Below, piece by piece: positions 16,102 to 27,436 of a stretch of DNA of 35,486 nt (positions are counted from its first letter, which is position 1; each line of letters begins with the position of its first letter). Source of the stretch: Streptococcus loxodontisalivarius (GTDB lineage Bacteria > Bacillota > Bacilli > Lactobacillales > Streptococcaceae); NCBI RefSeq assembly GCF_016908645.1, contig NZ_JAFBEH010000023.1, positions 1 to 35,486 on the forward strand. Direction: 5' to 3'. The translations under genes were made by a program, and so were the position numbers. The notes below the pieces were generated by a model. It ran no database searches, had not been told where the DNA came from, and worked only from the letters and a program-made list of their open reading frames with translations.

Positions 16102-17022
16102 TTGTTTAGAAAGTATATTATGATTGAAAAAATGAAAGAGCTCTTGGCGGGTATTGATATTCGCCACAATGAGCCATTGAAAAAGTACACCTATACCAAG
16201 GTTGGTGGTTCTGCGGACTACCTTGCTTTTCCAAGAAACCGTTATGAGTTGGCTAGACTTGTTAAGTTTGCCAATGCTCATGATATTCCTTGGCTAGTTC
16301 TTGGAAATGCTAGCAATCTGATTGTTCGTGACGGTGGTATCCGTGGTTTTGTTATCATGTTTGATAAGCTAAATACCATTACCCTCAACGGTTATACGAT
16401 TGAGGCAGAAGCAGGAGCTAATCTGATTGAAACAACCAAGGTTGCTCAATTCTACAGTTTGACTGGTTTTGAATTTGCGGCAGGTATTCCAGGAAGTGTC
16501 GGTGGTGCTGTCTTTATGAATGCTGGCGCTTATGGCGGTGAAATTGCCCATGTCCTAGTTTCAGCTCAAGTTATGACTAAAGATGGTGAGATTAAGACGA
16601 TTGAAGCACGTGATATGCAGTTTGGCTATCGTCACTCAGTCCTTCAAGAGACAGGTGACATCGTGATTTCAGCCAAATTCGCCCTCAATCCAGGTGACCA
16701 TACAATGATTACCCAAGAGATGAATCGTCTCAATCACCTGCGTGCTTTGAAGCAGCCCTTGGAATACCCTTCTTGTGGCTCAGTCTTCAAACGCCCAGTT
16801 GGTAATTTCGCAGGTCAGCTGATTATGGAAGCAGGCCTCAAAGGTCACCGTATCGGTGGTGTAGAAGTGTCAGAAAAACACGCTGGCTTTATGGTCAATG
16901 TAGCTGACGGTTCTGCTAAGGACTACGAGGACTTGATTGCAGATGTTATCGCAAAAGTTGAGCTATCATCTGGTATCACCTTAGAGCCTGAAGTTCGTAT
17001 TATCGGTGAAGCTGGAAAATAG
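16102..17022 (+). CDS. murB: UDP-N-acetylenolpyruvoylglucosamine reductase
   Basis: MurB is the cytoplasmic FAD enzyme that reduces UDP-GlcNAc-enolpyruvate to UDP-MurNAc for peptidoglycan. The product is 306 residues from the chosen start. FAD-domain motifs include [29 protein letters not shown], and [26 protein letters not shown]. The catalytic part has FGYRHS and [11 protein letters not shown] with the serine proton donor. TTG 16102 is chosen because AAGAGGAA (16089-16096) is well placed; ATG 16120 and 16132 have poorer sites and would give 300 or 296 residues. It precedes potABCD, the usual streptococcal order, but 244 bp with a large inverted repeat lie between. Confidence 0.94.
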   Translation: MFRKYIMIEKMKELLAGIDIRHNEPLKKYTYTKVGGSADYLAFPRNRYELARLVKFANAHDIPWLVLGNASNLIVRDGGIRGFVIMFDKLNTITLNGYTIEAEAGANLIETTKVAQFYSLTGFEFAAGIPGSVGGAVFMNAGAYGGEIAHVLVSAQVMTKDGEIKTIEARDMQFGYRHSVLQETGDIVISAKFALNPGDHTMITQEMNRLNHLRALKQPLEYPSCGSVFKRPVGNFAGQLIMEAGLKGHRIGGVEVSEKHAGFMVNVADGSAKDYEDLIADVIAKVELSSGITLEPEVRIIGEAGK

Positions 17023-17030
17023 CTGAGCTT

Positions 17031-17129
17031 TAGTGGATTGAATAATGCTAGGTGATCTTAAGTCACTGTGATGAATGTGATTTCTGAACTCACACTCCTA
17101 GCCTGCGCTCAATCCACCACTATATTTTT
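17031..17129 (+). repeat. Long imperfect inverted repeat between murB and potA
   Basis: GTGGATTGA (17033-17041) pairs perfectly with TCAATCCAC (17109-17117), and GCTAGG (17047-17052) with CCTAGC (17097-17102); the middle adds TGA/TCA pairs. A T-rich stretch (17123-17129) follows. It could be a large terminator after murB, a small mobile-element remnant or a structured RNA. Downstream, 17139-17173 holds two further short hairpins (AAAGCC/GGCTTT and CTGAG/CTCAG). Confidence 0.55.
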
Positions 17130-17266
17130 GTTAGTGAAAAGCCATAGGCTTTCATATGATTTTCTGAGCTTGTCTCAGGATTGCTCTGCCATTTGGCAAT
17201 AGTTTTGTAAGAGAAAACATGTCCAGTTACTTGGAAAGCATGCTTCTCGTGGAGGATTTATGACAA

Positions 17267-18421
17267 TTGACTAATTCAATTATTGCATTTGAACATGTAT
17301 CGAAAGTTTTTGAAGACAGCGGGACTGTCGTGCTCAAAGATATCAACTTTGAGTTGGAAGAAGGAAAGTTCTATACCCTGCTTGGTGCATCGGGTTCTGG
17401 GAAATCAACCATTCTTAATATCATCGCTGGGCTACTCGATGCGACTAGCGGAGATGTCTATCTGGATGGGAAACGTATCAATGATATTCCTATCAATAAA
17501 CGTGATGTGCATACGGTTTTCCAATCCTATGCCCTCTTCCCACACATGACCGTTGCGGAGAATGTTGCCTTCCCACTTAAATTGAAGAAGGTTCCTAAAA
17601 AAGAAATCGATCAGCGCGTGCAAGAAGCTCTGCGTATGGTTCGTTTGGATGGATTTGGGAAACGTTCTATCCAGAAATTATCAGGTGGGCAGCGCCAGCG
17701 TGTTGCCATCGCTCGTGCCATCATCAATCAGCCTAAGGTTGTTTTGTTGGATGAGCCGCTCTCAGCCTTGGACCTCAAACTTCGTACAGAAATGCAGTAT
17801 GAATTACGTGAATTGCAGCAGAGACTTGGGATCACCTTTGTCTTTGTTACCCACGACCAAGAGGAAGCGCTAGCCATGAGTGACTGGATTTTTGTCATGA
17901 ATGAGGGGGAAATCGTCCAATCTGGAACACCTGTTGACATTTACGACGAGCCAATCAACCACTTCGTAGCCACCTTTATCGGTGAGTCAAATATCCTGCC
18001 AGGTATCATGATTGAAGATTACTTGGTAGAGTTTAATGGTAAACGCTTTGAAGCAGTGGACGGTGGTATGCGTCCAAATGAACAGGTCGAAGTGGTTATT
18101 CGACCAGAAGACTTGCGAATCACTCTTCCTGAGGAAGGTAAATTGCAGGTTAAGGTTGATACCCAACTCTTCCGTGGTGTTCACTACGAAATCATTGCTT
18201 ACGATGATTTGGACAATGAGTGGATGATTCACTCGACTCGTAAGGCTATCGAAGGTGAGATTATCGGTCTGGACTTTGAGCCTGAGGATATCCATATCAT
18301 GCGTCTCAATGAGACCGAAGAAGAATTTGATGCTCGTATTGAAGAGTATGTTGAGGTCGAAGAGCATGAAGATGGCTTGATTAACGCCATTGAGGAGGAG
18401 AGACATGAAGAGAACGCTTAA
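17267..18421 (+). CDS. potA: Spermidine/putrescine ABC transporter, ATP-binding protein
   Basis: PotA is the ATPase of the polyamine importer PotABCD. The 384-residue protein has Walker [10 protein letters not shown], the Q-loop in [10 protein letters not shown], the signature [14 protein letters not shown], Walker [13 protein letters not shown] and switch histidine [12 protein letters not shown]-terminal TOBE-type regulatory part follows from about 240 and ends in an acidic tail. The start is TTG 17267, with GGAGGA (17251-17256) upstream at rather long spacing. The better-placed ATG at 17260 opens only four codons (MTID, then stop) that overlap the TTG. potB overlaps its 3' end. Confidence 0.94.
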   Translation: MTNSIIAFEHVSKVFEDSGTVVLKDINFELEEGKFYTLLGASGSGKSTILNIIAGLLDATSGDVYLDGKRINDIPINKRDVHTVFQSYALFPHMTVAENVAFPLKLKKVPKKEIDQRVQEALRMVRLDGFGKRSIQKLSGGQRQRVAIARAIINQPKVVLLDEPLSALDLKLRTEMQYELRELQQRLGITFVFVTHDQEEALAMSDWIFVMNEGEIVQSGTPVDIYDEPINHFVATFIGESNILPGIMIEDYLVEFNGKRFEAVDGGMRPNEQVEVVIRPEDLRITLPEEGKLQVKVDTQLFRGVHYEIIAYDDLDNEWMIHSTRKAIEGEIIGLDFEPEDIHIMRLNETEEEFDARIEEYVEVEEHEDGLINAIEEERHEENA

Positions 18422-19199
18422 TCTTTTCTCCCTCCCCTATCTGCTTTGGATTTTCCTCTTCGTTCTAGCGCCGCTTGCTCTGATTATCTACCAATCTTTC
18501 TTTGATATCAATGGGCAGCTGACGCTAGATAATTACAAGACCTTCTTTTCTTCTTGGACCTATCTGAGAATGGGCTTTAATTCCATTCTCTATGCAGGGG
18601 TTATCACTCTGGTTACCCTGCTCATTTCTTATCCGACTGCCCTCTTTTTGACCCAGCTTAAGCACAAGCAGCTCTGGCTTATGCTAGTTGTCCTGCCTAC
18701 CTGGATCAACCTTTTGCTCAAGGCTTACGCTTTTATGGGGATTTTGGGACAAAATGGAAGTATTAACAACTTCCTCAGTTTTGTCGGTATCGGTCCTAAG
18801 CAGATTCTCTTCACAGATTTCTCCTTTGTTTTTGTGGCATCTTATATCGAAATTCCTTTCATGATTTTGCCCATTTTCAATGCTCTCAACGACATTGATC
18901 CAAATATTATCAATGCCAGTCGTGACTTGGGTGCCAATTCTTGGCAGACCTTTACCCGTGTCATCTTTCCGCTTTCGCTCAATGGCGTCCGCTCAGGTGT
19001 TCAATCGGTCTTTATTCCGAGCTTGAGCCTCTTCATGTTGACCCGTTTGATTGGTGGTAACCGTGTCATCACACTGGGAACTGCCATCGAGCAACATTTC
19101 CTAACCACGCAGAATTGGGGAATGGGTTCAACTATCGGTGTTATTCTGATTGTGGCAATGCTTGCCATCATGTGGGTTACAAAGGAGAGAAGAAGATGA
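18405..19199 (+). CDS. potB: Spermidine/putrescine ABC transporter permease PotB
   Basis: PotB is one of the two membrane channel subunits of the polyamine importer. It has 264 residues and about six helices. The cytoplasmic coupling loop with the permease signature ([23 protein letters not shown]) sits at about 170-192. ATG 18405 follows GAGGAGGA and overlaps the potA end by 17 bp; an in-frame TTG at 18390 lies before the ribosome site and is rejected. Its stop overlaps the potC start (ATGA), pointing to coupled translation and equal subunit supply. Confidence 0.95.
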   Translation: MKRTLNLFSLPYLLWIFLFVLAPLALIIYQSFFDINGQLTLDNYKTFFSSWTYLRMGFNSILYAGVITLVTLLISYPTALFLTQLKHKQLWLMLVVLPTWINLLLKAYAFMGILGQNGSINNFLSFVGIGPKQILFTDFSFVFVASYIEIPFMILPIFNALNDIDPNIINASRDLGANSWQTFTRVIFPLSLNGVRSGVQSVFIPSLSLFMLTRLIGGNRVITLGTAIEQHFLTTQNWGMGSTIGVILIVAMLAIMWVTKERRR

Positions 19200-19975
19200 C
19201 AAAATTTTCAAAAGTTTATTTAGCACTGGTCTTTCTCATTCTCTATCTGCCAATCTTCTACCTGATTTTCTATTCATTTAATACAGGTGGCGACATGAAT
19301 GGTTTTAAGGGATTCACGCTAGAGAATTACCAGACCATGATTAGCGACAGCCGACTCATGCTGATTTTGGTACAGACCTTCTTTCTTGCCTTTCTCTCAG
19401 CTCTTCTAGCAACAATAATTGGGAGCTTTGGAGCCATTTTCATCTACGAATCACGTTCAAAGTATGAAAATATGTTCCTCTCTCTCAATAATGTGCTCAT
19501 GGTAGCACCAGACGTTATGATTGGGGCATCTTTCTTGATTTTGTTCACACAGATTAAGTTCTCCTTGGGCTTGATTTCTGTTCTGCTCAGTCACGTTGCC
19601 TTTTCTATTCCCATTGTTGTTCTTATGGTTTTGCCTCGTTTGAAGGAGATGAATGCGGATATGATCAATGCGGCTTACGATTTAGGTGCCACTCGTAGTC
19701 AGATGCTCAAGGAAGTTATGTTGCCTTATCTGACACCAGGGATTATTGCAGGTTACTTTATGGCTTTCACCTACTCCTTGGATGACTTTGCGGTGACCTT
19801 CTTTGTGACAGGAAATTCCTTCTCAACCTTGTCAGTCGAGATTTACTCAAGAGCTCGTCAAGGGATTTCTTTGGAAATCAATGCGCTGTCAACACTGGTC
19901 TTTCTCTTTAGTATCCTTTTGGTGATTGGTTACTATTTCATTTCAAGTGATAAGAAGGAGGAGCAGGATGCGTAG
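19196..19975 (+). CDS. potC: Spermidine/putrescine ABC transporter permease PotC
   Basis: PotC is the second permease subunit. The 259-residue protein has an N-terminal helix (VYLALVFLILYLPIFYLIFYSF) and five further helices. Its coupling loop is INAAYDLGATRSQMLKEVMLPYL at about 155-180. AAAGGAGAG (19180-19188) is within the potB end, and the ATG overlaps the potB stop. The last eight bases overlap potD. The PotB and PotC loops are similar, as expected for paired permeases. Confidence 0.95.
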   Translation: MTKFSKVYLALVFLILYLPIFYLIFYSFNTGGDMNGFKGFTLENYQTMISDSRLMLILVQTFFLAFLSALLATIIGSFGAIFIYESRSKYENMFLSLNNVLMVAPDVMIGASFLILFTQIKFSLGLISVLLSHVAFSIPIVVLMVLPRLKEMNADMINAAYDLGATRSQMLKEVMLPYLTPGIIAGYFMAFTYSLDDFAVTFFVTGNSFSTLSVEIYSRARQGISLEINALSTLVFLFSILLVIGYYFISSDKKEEQDA

Positions 19976-21035
19976 ACTTTATAGTTTTTTAGGTGGTGTT
20001 ATCATCATCGTTGCTGCGCTATGGTCCCTAGCCTTCTGGATGCAGCAACAGTCTGGTTCAGCTTCTGACAAGCTGGTCATCTATAACTGGGGTGACTATA
20101 TCGATCCTGAGCTTTTGACCAAGTTTACAGAAGAGACTGGTATTCAGGTTCAGTATGAGACTTTTGATTCCAACGAAGCCATGTACACCAAGATTAAGCA
20201 GGGTGGGACGACTTATGATATTGCAGTTCCGTCTGACTACACTATTGACAAGATGATTAAGGAAAATCTCCTCGTCAAGCTAGACAAGTCGAAAATCGAA
20301 GGACTGGATAATATCAGTTCAGACTTCCTGGGCTTGAGCTTTGATCCTAATAACGATTATTCCATCCCTTATTTCTGGGGAACAGTTGGGATTGTTTACA
20401 ATAAAAAAATGCTGAGCTCCTATCCTGAACACTGGGCAGACCTTTGGAAATCTGAATACAAAAATCAGATTATGCTAGTGGACGGTGCCCGTGAAGTCAT
20501 GGGAGTTGGACTCAGTAAGCTGGGTTATAGTCTAAATACAAAAGACCTAACACAGCTAAAAGAGGCCGAGTCAACACTGACTCAGCTCATGCCGAATGTC
20601 AAAGCCATTGTCGGTGACGAGATGAAAGGCTATATGATAAACGGTGATGCCGCAATCGGTGTGACCTTCTCAGGTGAGGCTAGCGAGATGCTTGAAGGAA
20701 ACAGTGATTTGGCCTATGTTGTTCCTAGCGAGGGCTCAAACATCTGGTTTGATAATATCGTCATCCCAAAAACTGCTAAGCACTATGATGAGGCTTATGC
20801 CTTTATTAACTTCATGCTTCGTCCTGAAAATGCTGCGCAGAATGCTGAGTATATCGGTTATTCTACGCCAAATAGCAAGGCTAAGGAGCTACTCTCAGAA
20901 GAGATTACTAGCGATAAAGCCTTTTATCCATCGCAAGAAACCATTGCCAATCTTGAAGTTTATGACAATCTAGGTTCAAAATGGCTGGGCATCTACAATG
21001 ACCTCTATCTGCAGGTTAAGATGTACCGAAAATAA
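19968..21035 (+). CDS. potD: Spermidine/putrescine-binding protein PotD
   Basis: PotD captures spermidine or putrescine outside the membrane and delivers it to PotBC. The 355-residue protein begins with a basic tip and hydrophobic segment (SFLGGVIIIVAALWSLAFW, about 6-25) and no lipobox cysteine, so it is likely held by an uncleaved helix or secreted. The binding domain starts at LVIYNWGDYIDPELL and contains the FDSNEAMYTKIK and GTTYDIAVPSDY regions, WFDNIVIPKTAKH and a final MYRK typical of streptococcal PotD. AAGGAGGAGCAGG precedes ATG 19968. A terminator follows, so it closes the pot operon. Confidence 0.95.
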   Translation: MRRLYSFLGGVIIIVAALWSLAFWMQQQSGSASDKLVIYNWGDYIDPELLTKFTEETGIQVQYETFDSNEAMYTKIKQGGTTYDIAVPSDYTIDKMIKENLLVKLDKSKIEGLDNISSDFLGLSFDPNNDYSIPYFWGTVGIVYNKKMLSSYPEHWADLWKSEYKNQIMLVDGAREVMGVGLSKLGYSLNTKDLTQLKEAESTLTQLMPNVKAIVGDEMKGYMINGDAAIGVTFSGEASEMLEGNSDLAYVVPSEGSNIWFDNIVIPKTAKHYDEAYAFINFMLRPENAAQNAEYIGYSTPNSKAKELLSEEITSDKAFYPSQETIANLEVYDNLGSKWLGIYNDLYLQVKMYRK

Positions 21036-21074
21036 TAAAAAGGAGCTTGAAATCTCATGATTTCAGCTTTTTTT
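21035..21074 (+). terminator. Terminator of potABCD
   Basis: TGAAATC (21048-21054) pairs with GATTTCA (21059-21065) around TCAT, extended through GGAGC/GCTTT and an A-rich/T-rich outer stem with one bulge, ending in six T residues. Confidence 0.8.
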
Positions 21075-21156
21075 GTCCTTTTAGAAGCTTAGCTTATTCA
21101 AATGACTCTATCTTCAAAATATTCTTTTGAATACTCTTTCATTTCTCATTTTTATC

Positions 21157-21165
21157 TGATACAAT
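21157..21165 (+). promoter_or_regulatory. Extended -10 promoter of licT
   Basis: TGATACAAT (21157-21165) matches TGnTATAAT with one change, 41 bp before the licT start. No RAT sequence lies in this leader, so licT itself does not seem to be under its own antitermination. Confidence 0.6.
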
Positions 21166-21206
21166 GGTAACACGAGAAAAGTCTTTCAGACACGAAAGAG
21201 GGAAAT

Positions 21207-22046
21207 ATGCGTATTGAAAAGGTTTTCAACAACAATGTTGTTCAGGTTGTTGGACAAAATGATTTAGAATATATCGTTATGGGAAAGGGGCTCGGTTTTC
21301 AGAAGAAAGCTGGAGATCTGATAGAAGCAGACAAGATTGAGAAGAAATTTGTCCTTGAAGAAGGTGAAGAGACTCAGGAACTCTACCGTGTGTATCTGGA
21401 CCTTCCTACAGAGCAGATGGAGCTCTTTCTTAACATTATTACCTTTGCAGAGGCAGTATTGGGGCAGTCATTTGAGCCTTCGCTTTTTATTGCTCTGGCA
21501 GACCACCTTCAGTATGCTATTCAGCGCAGCAAGGAGGGGCTAGCCCTGCAAAATCCTCTAGCCTGGGAAGTCCGCAAATTCTACCCTCGTGAGTATGAGA
21601 TTGGGAGACAAGCTTTGCGTCTAATCAAGCATGATTTGGGTGTTGATATGGCAGAAGATGAGGCAGCTTCGGTTGCTCTGCATTTTGTCAATGCTCAAAA
21701 AGAAGGGGGACTGGTGGAGAAAAACCATCAGTTAACTCAAATCGTAGTGGATATTTTGGAAATTGTCCGTCTTCACTTCGGAAGTATGCCGACAGCTGAT
21801 TCTATCTCCTATAATCGATTTGTGACCCATGTTCAATATTTCGCTCAGCGAGTCGTGAATGGGCTTATCCAAGGAAAGAATGATGCCTTTCTCTTTGATC
21901 AAGTTCAAATCAACTATCCGCAAGCCTTTCTATGTACCCAAAAGGTCAAATCTTATGTCGAATCAGCCAATCCTGAATTTGAAATGAGTCAAGATGAACA
22001 GGTTTACCTAACTATCCATATCCAAAGACTAGAAGATTCAATCTAA
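21207..22046 (+). CDS. licT: BglG/LicT-family transcription antiterminator
   Basis: This 279-residue RNA-binding regulator should prevent termination in the bglP leader when beta-glucosides are present. Residues 1-56 are the CAT RNA-binding domain (MRIEKVFNNNVVQVVGQND). Two PRD domains follow, with the four phosphorylatable histidines at H100, H159, H208 and H271, close to LicT positions. By family knowledge, EII-dependent phosphorylation of PRD1 inactivates it and HPr-dependent phosphorylation of PRD2 activates it. A matching RAT sequence lies 84 bp after its stop. It has its own terminator, so bglP is transcribed separately. Confidence 0.95.
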   Translation: MRIEKVFNNNVVQVVGQNDLEYIVMGKGLGFQKKAGDLIEADKIEKKFVLEEGEETQELYRVYLDLPTEQMELFLNIITFAEAVLGQSFEPSLFIALADHLQYAIQRSKEGLALQNPLAWEVRKFYPREYEIGRQALRLIKHDLGVDMAEDEAASVALHFVNAQKEGGLVEKNHQLTQIVVDILEIVRLHFGSMPTADSISYNRFVTHVQYFAQRVVNGLIQGKNDAFLFDQVQINYPQAFLCTQKVKSYVESANPEFEMSQDEQVYLTIHIQRLEDSI

Positions 22047-22069
22047 AGTTACTGAAAAGTAACTTTTTT
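22045..22069 (+). terminator. Terminator of licT
   Basis: A 9-bp stem (22045-22053 with 22058-22066) with a GAAA tetraloop runs into T residues to 22069. The hairpin starts in the licT stop codon. Confidence 0.9.
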
Positions 22070-22080
22070 CTATTTATTTC

Positions 22081-22119
22081 AAAAAAGCGCTTGCAATTTT
22101 CAGAATAAACTGTTAATAT
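22081..22119 (+). promoter_or_regulatory. bglP promoter with overlapping cre site
   Basis: The -35 TTGCAA (22091-22096) and -10 TAATAT (22114-22119) have a 17-bp spacer and a TGT extension before the -10. A cre-like site (22081-22096, reading TTGCAAGCGCTTTTTT on the minus strand) covers the -35, with one mismatch to the consensus. CcpA should repress here when glucose is present. Confidence 0.7.
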
Positions 22120-22129
22120 ATAAACATAA

Positions 22130-22157
22130 GGATTGTTACTGGCAAGCAGGCAAAACC
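22130..22157 (+). promoter_or_regulatory. RAT antiterminator site for LicT
   Basis: GGATTGTTACTGG followed by CAAGCAGGCAAAACC matches the ribonucleic antiterminator sequence of the BglG/LicT family. Its last bases are also the start of the left arm of the following terminator, so binding of LicT and terminator formation exclude each other. Confidence 0.93.
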
Positions 22158-22235
22158 TAAATAGATACGAGATAAGATGAAATGGTTGTTTTTCTGACGA
22201 CTGTTTGATTTGTTTGGTATTTATTTAGGTTTTTT
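22152..22235 (+). terminator. LicT-controlled terminator in the bglP leader
   Basis: A 17-bp stem (22152-22168 with 22217-22233, one G-U pair) encloses an unusually long 48-nt loop and ends in six T residues (22230-22235). It overlaps the RAT by six bases. A six-codon ORF (MKWLFF) fits inside the loop at 22177-22197. Confidence 0.88.
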
Positions 22236-22283
22236 CTATTGTTTGGCAACCTAATCGATTAAGAATGCTTGCATTCGTATTGA

Positions 22284-24212
<1,929 letters not shown>

Positions 24213-24216
24213 ACTA

Positions 24217-24246
24217 AAAATCCTCTAGAATTTTCTAGAGGATTTT
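24217..24246. terminator. Bidirectional terminator between bglP and the AraC gene
   Basis: A perfect 13-bp stem (24217-24229 with 24234-24246) with an ATTT loop has A residues on one side and T residues on the other. It can end both convergent transcripts. Confidence 0.88.
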
Positions 24247-24251
24247 CATGT

Positions 24252-25175
24252 TTACTCGTCTAACCAATCAAGATCAGCAGGATTGATGAGAGTTCGACCT
24301 TCTTTAGGTTTTGTGTACTGCTTACGGTACTGACTTGGTGTCATTTGATAGTATCGTTTAAATTGGCGATTGAAGTTGGACAGATTGTTGAAGCCAATGC
24401 TAGTCGCAACTTCCAAGATTGGTGTGGTTGAGTTAATCAGGATATCACAAGCCTTGTTGAGGCGGACCTGGATGACAAACTCTGTACATGAAGTCCCAGT
24501 GTGCTGCTTAAAGACCGTCATAAAGTGTGTCTTACTATAACCGATAAATTCAGACAGAACCTCGATTGACAGGTTATCCTGATAGTTGTTATTGATATGG
24601 TCAATCAGTTCACGAATCTTCTCGTTCTTGCGGTAGGTATCATCAGTCTGTTTTCTAACTACATAACGATAGTAATAGAGCAGGTAGATGAATTCATGGA
24701 GTTTTGATTTGAGGAGCAATTCAAAATGACGTCCTTCATTCTGGCAGAGCTTGAAAATATCAAAGAGACAGGCCTTGATTTCCTCATAGCCGTCCATATC
24801 CTTTTGAATTCTTGGGACGAACTTAAAGGTGCTGGTCTGCAATGGGTGTAGGTAGCGCAAGCTGACAGCGTCAATATTAGAATAGCCAACCATATCCAGA
24901 TGGAACTTGACCGTGTCCATAAGATGCTCTGCTTTATCAATAGGATGAATAGAATGCATACCATTAGGGCGAATCAATATGATATCACCCTCTTGACTGT
25001 CAAAATAATCGTAGTCCACGTGAAAACGAGCGGTCCCTTCATGGATGAAATTCACCTCCATCTCAGGATGCCAGTGAAAGAGAATATCAGGACGATTATC
25101 GATGACATGGGTCTGAAAATAATCATAGGGCAAAAGATGCCCATTAGGTGCTAAAGTTTCTTCTTGTGTAGACAT
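24252..25175 (-). CDS. AraC-family transcriptional regulator of the beta-glucoside locus
   Basis: This 307-residue DNA-binding protein has an N-terminal cupin-like sensor (about 15-130: HWHPEMEVNFIHEGTARFHV, GDIILIRPNGMHSIHPI) and a C-terminal pair of AraC helix-turn-helix motifs (about 190-290), ending with the signature ILEVATSIGFNNLSNFNRQFKRYYQMTPSQYRK. The first helix-turn-helix is LSIEVLSEFIGYSKTHFMTVFKQ. A GGAGG site lies seven bases before the ATG at 25175. It is divergent from the first GH1 gene. The two GH1 promoters share two sequence blocks at equal spacing, which I propose as its binding sites. The ligand is presumably a sugar or aglycone. Confidence 0.93.
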   Translation of the reverse strand: MSTQEETLAPNGHLLPYDYFQTHVIDNRPDILFHWHPEMEVNFIHEGTARFHVDYDYFDSQEGDIILIRPNGMHSIHPIDKAEHLMDTVKFHLDMVGYSNIDAVSLRYLHPLQTSTFKFVPRIQKDMDGYEEIKACLFDIFKLCQNEGRHFELLLKSKLHEFIYLLYYYRYVVRKQTDDTYRKNEKIRELIDHINNNYQDNLSIEVLSEFIGYSKTHFMTVFKQHTGTSCTEFVIQVRLNKACDILINSTTPILEVATSIGFNNLSNFNRQFKRYYQMTPSQYRKQYTKPKEGRTLINPADLDWLDE

Positions 25176-25210
25176 AGGACTCCCTCCAAAATCTAGTCTT
25201 TCTTAGTAAT

Positions 25211-25219
25211 ATTCTACCA
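25211..25219 (-). promoter_or_regulatory. Extended -10 promoter of the AraC gene
   Basis: On the minus strand TGGTAGAAT (25219 to 25211) is an extended -10 with one mismatch to TATAAT, 35 bases before the start codon. It is back to back with the first GH1 promoter. Confidence 0.5.
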
Positions 25220-25252
25220 TAAATGGTCAAAAATTTCTGAAAATAACAGAGG

Positions 25253-25309
25253 ATAGTATCAGTTTTTGACAGAATAGTGTTAGTGAAAGGGCTTTATTTT
25301 TCCTATAAT
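25253..25309 (+). promoter_or_regulatory. bglA promoter with probable AraC-type operator
   Basis: The -10 is TATAAT (25304-25309) but no -35 fits, as in activator-dependent promoters. Upstream, ATAGTATCAGT (25253-25263) and ATAGTGTTAGT (25274-25284) are direct repeats 21 bp apart, two helical turns, the second covering the -35 position. TAGTGAAAGGGC (25281-25292) recurs at the second GH1 promoter as TAGTGTAAGGGC. Confidence 0.65.
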
Positions 25310-25341
25310 AGACTTATCTTAAAACGATTAAGGAGAAATGA

Positions 25342-26781
<1,440 letters not shown>

Positions 26782-26802
26782 GTCATACGAATGGAGCGCA
26801 GC

Positions 26803-27372
26803 ATGACAGAACTTGAAAAACTTGAAGCAGGGCTTCCATACGACTTTACGGATCCAGAGGTCAATGCTAGAAAGGTTGATGCTGTGTTAGGCTGTCAAAA
26901 GCTAAATAGTATTAGCCTACTGGATACTGGTGCCAGAGAAAAAGCCCTGCGGCAGCTTTTGGGCTCAGCGGGGAAAAATCCTAATATCCTACCAACTTTT
27001 AACTGTGACAATGGCAAGAATATCCATGTTGGGGACCAATTTCTCATGAACTACAATGGAACCATCTTGGATATTGCACCAGTTACCATTGGCGACTATG
27101 TCATGATTGGTCCTAATACCATGATTACAACTGTCGGACATCCCTTGACGCCAAAAGGGAGACGACAAAATCTTGGCATAGCAGAGCCAGTTAAGATTGG
27201 TAACGATGTTTGGATTGGTGGTAATGTGACCATCCTGCCTGGCGTGACCATTGGTAACAATGTTGTCGTGGCAGCAGGAGCAGTGGTGACAAAGGATGTT
27301 CCAGATAACTCACTGGTCGGTGGCATCCCTGCCAAATTGATTAAGACTCTTCCCAATGATTTGGAAGATTAA
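26803..27372 (+). CDS. Maltose/galactoside O-acetyltransferase-like protein
   Basis: This 189-residue protein uses acetyl-CoA to acetylate a sugar hydroxyl, as in the Maa/LacA family. It has the maltose-acetyltransferase N-terminus (LEAGLPYDFTDPEV) and then left-handed beta-helix hexapeptide repeats (IGDYVMIGPNTMI, KIGNDVWIGGNVTILPGVTIGNNVVVAAGAVV), with the catalytic histidine in TVGHPL. ATG 26803 is chosen because GGAG at 26793-26796 is then correctly spaced; an ATG at 26791 overlaps that site. Co-transcribed with the GH1 gene, it probably acetylates non-metabolised glucosides so they can leave the cell, as proposed for LacA. A terminator follows. Confidence 0.9.
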   Translation: MTELEKLEAGLPYDFTDPEVNARKVDAVLGCQKLNSISLLDTGAREKALRQLLGSAGKNPNILPTFNCDNGKNIHVGDQFLMNYNGTILDIAPVTIGDYVMIGPNTMITTVGHPLTPKGRRQNLGIAEPVKIGNDVWIGGNVTILPGVTIGNNVVVAAGAVVTKDVPDNSLVGGIPAKLIKTLPNDLED

Positions 27373-27379
27373 TCTGACA

Positions 27380-27418
27380 AAAACTCTTCAGTCAGCTCTC
27401 CAGTACTGAGGAGTTTTT
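27380..27418 (+). terminator. Terminator of the bglA-acetyltransferase operon
   Basis: A 13-bp stem (27380-27392 with 27405-27417, one G-U pair) with a 12-nt loop ends in six T residues. It lies 19 bp before the MFS start codon. Confidence 0.88.
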
Positions 27419-27436
27419 TGAATTGAAAGGAGATTT

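Noticed and set aside
17987..18406. Minus-strand frame of 139 codons opposite potA
   Set aside because: Entirely within potA, no family resemblance and no promoter or ribosome site.
25266..25271. TTGACA as the -35 of bglA
   Set aside because: It lies 32 bp from the TATAAT, too far, and no -10 is placed 17 bp after it.
25318..25333. CTTAA-AACGA-TTAAG dyad in the bglA leader as a cre site
   Set aside because: It lacks the TG start of the cre consensus and has too many mismatches; left as a chance dyad.
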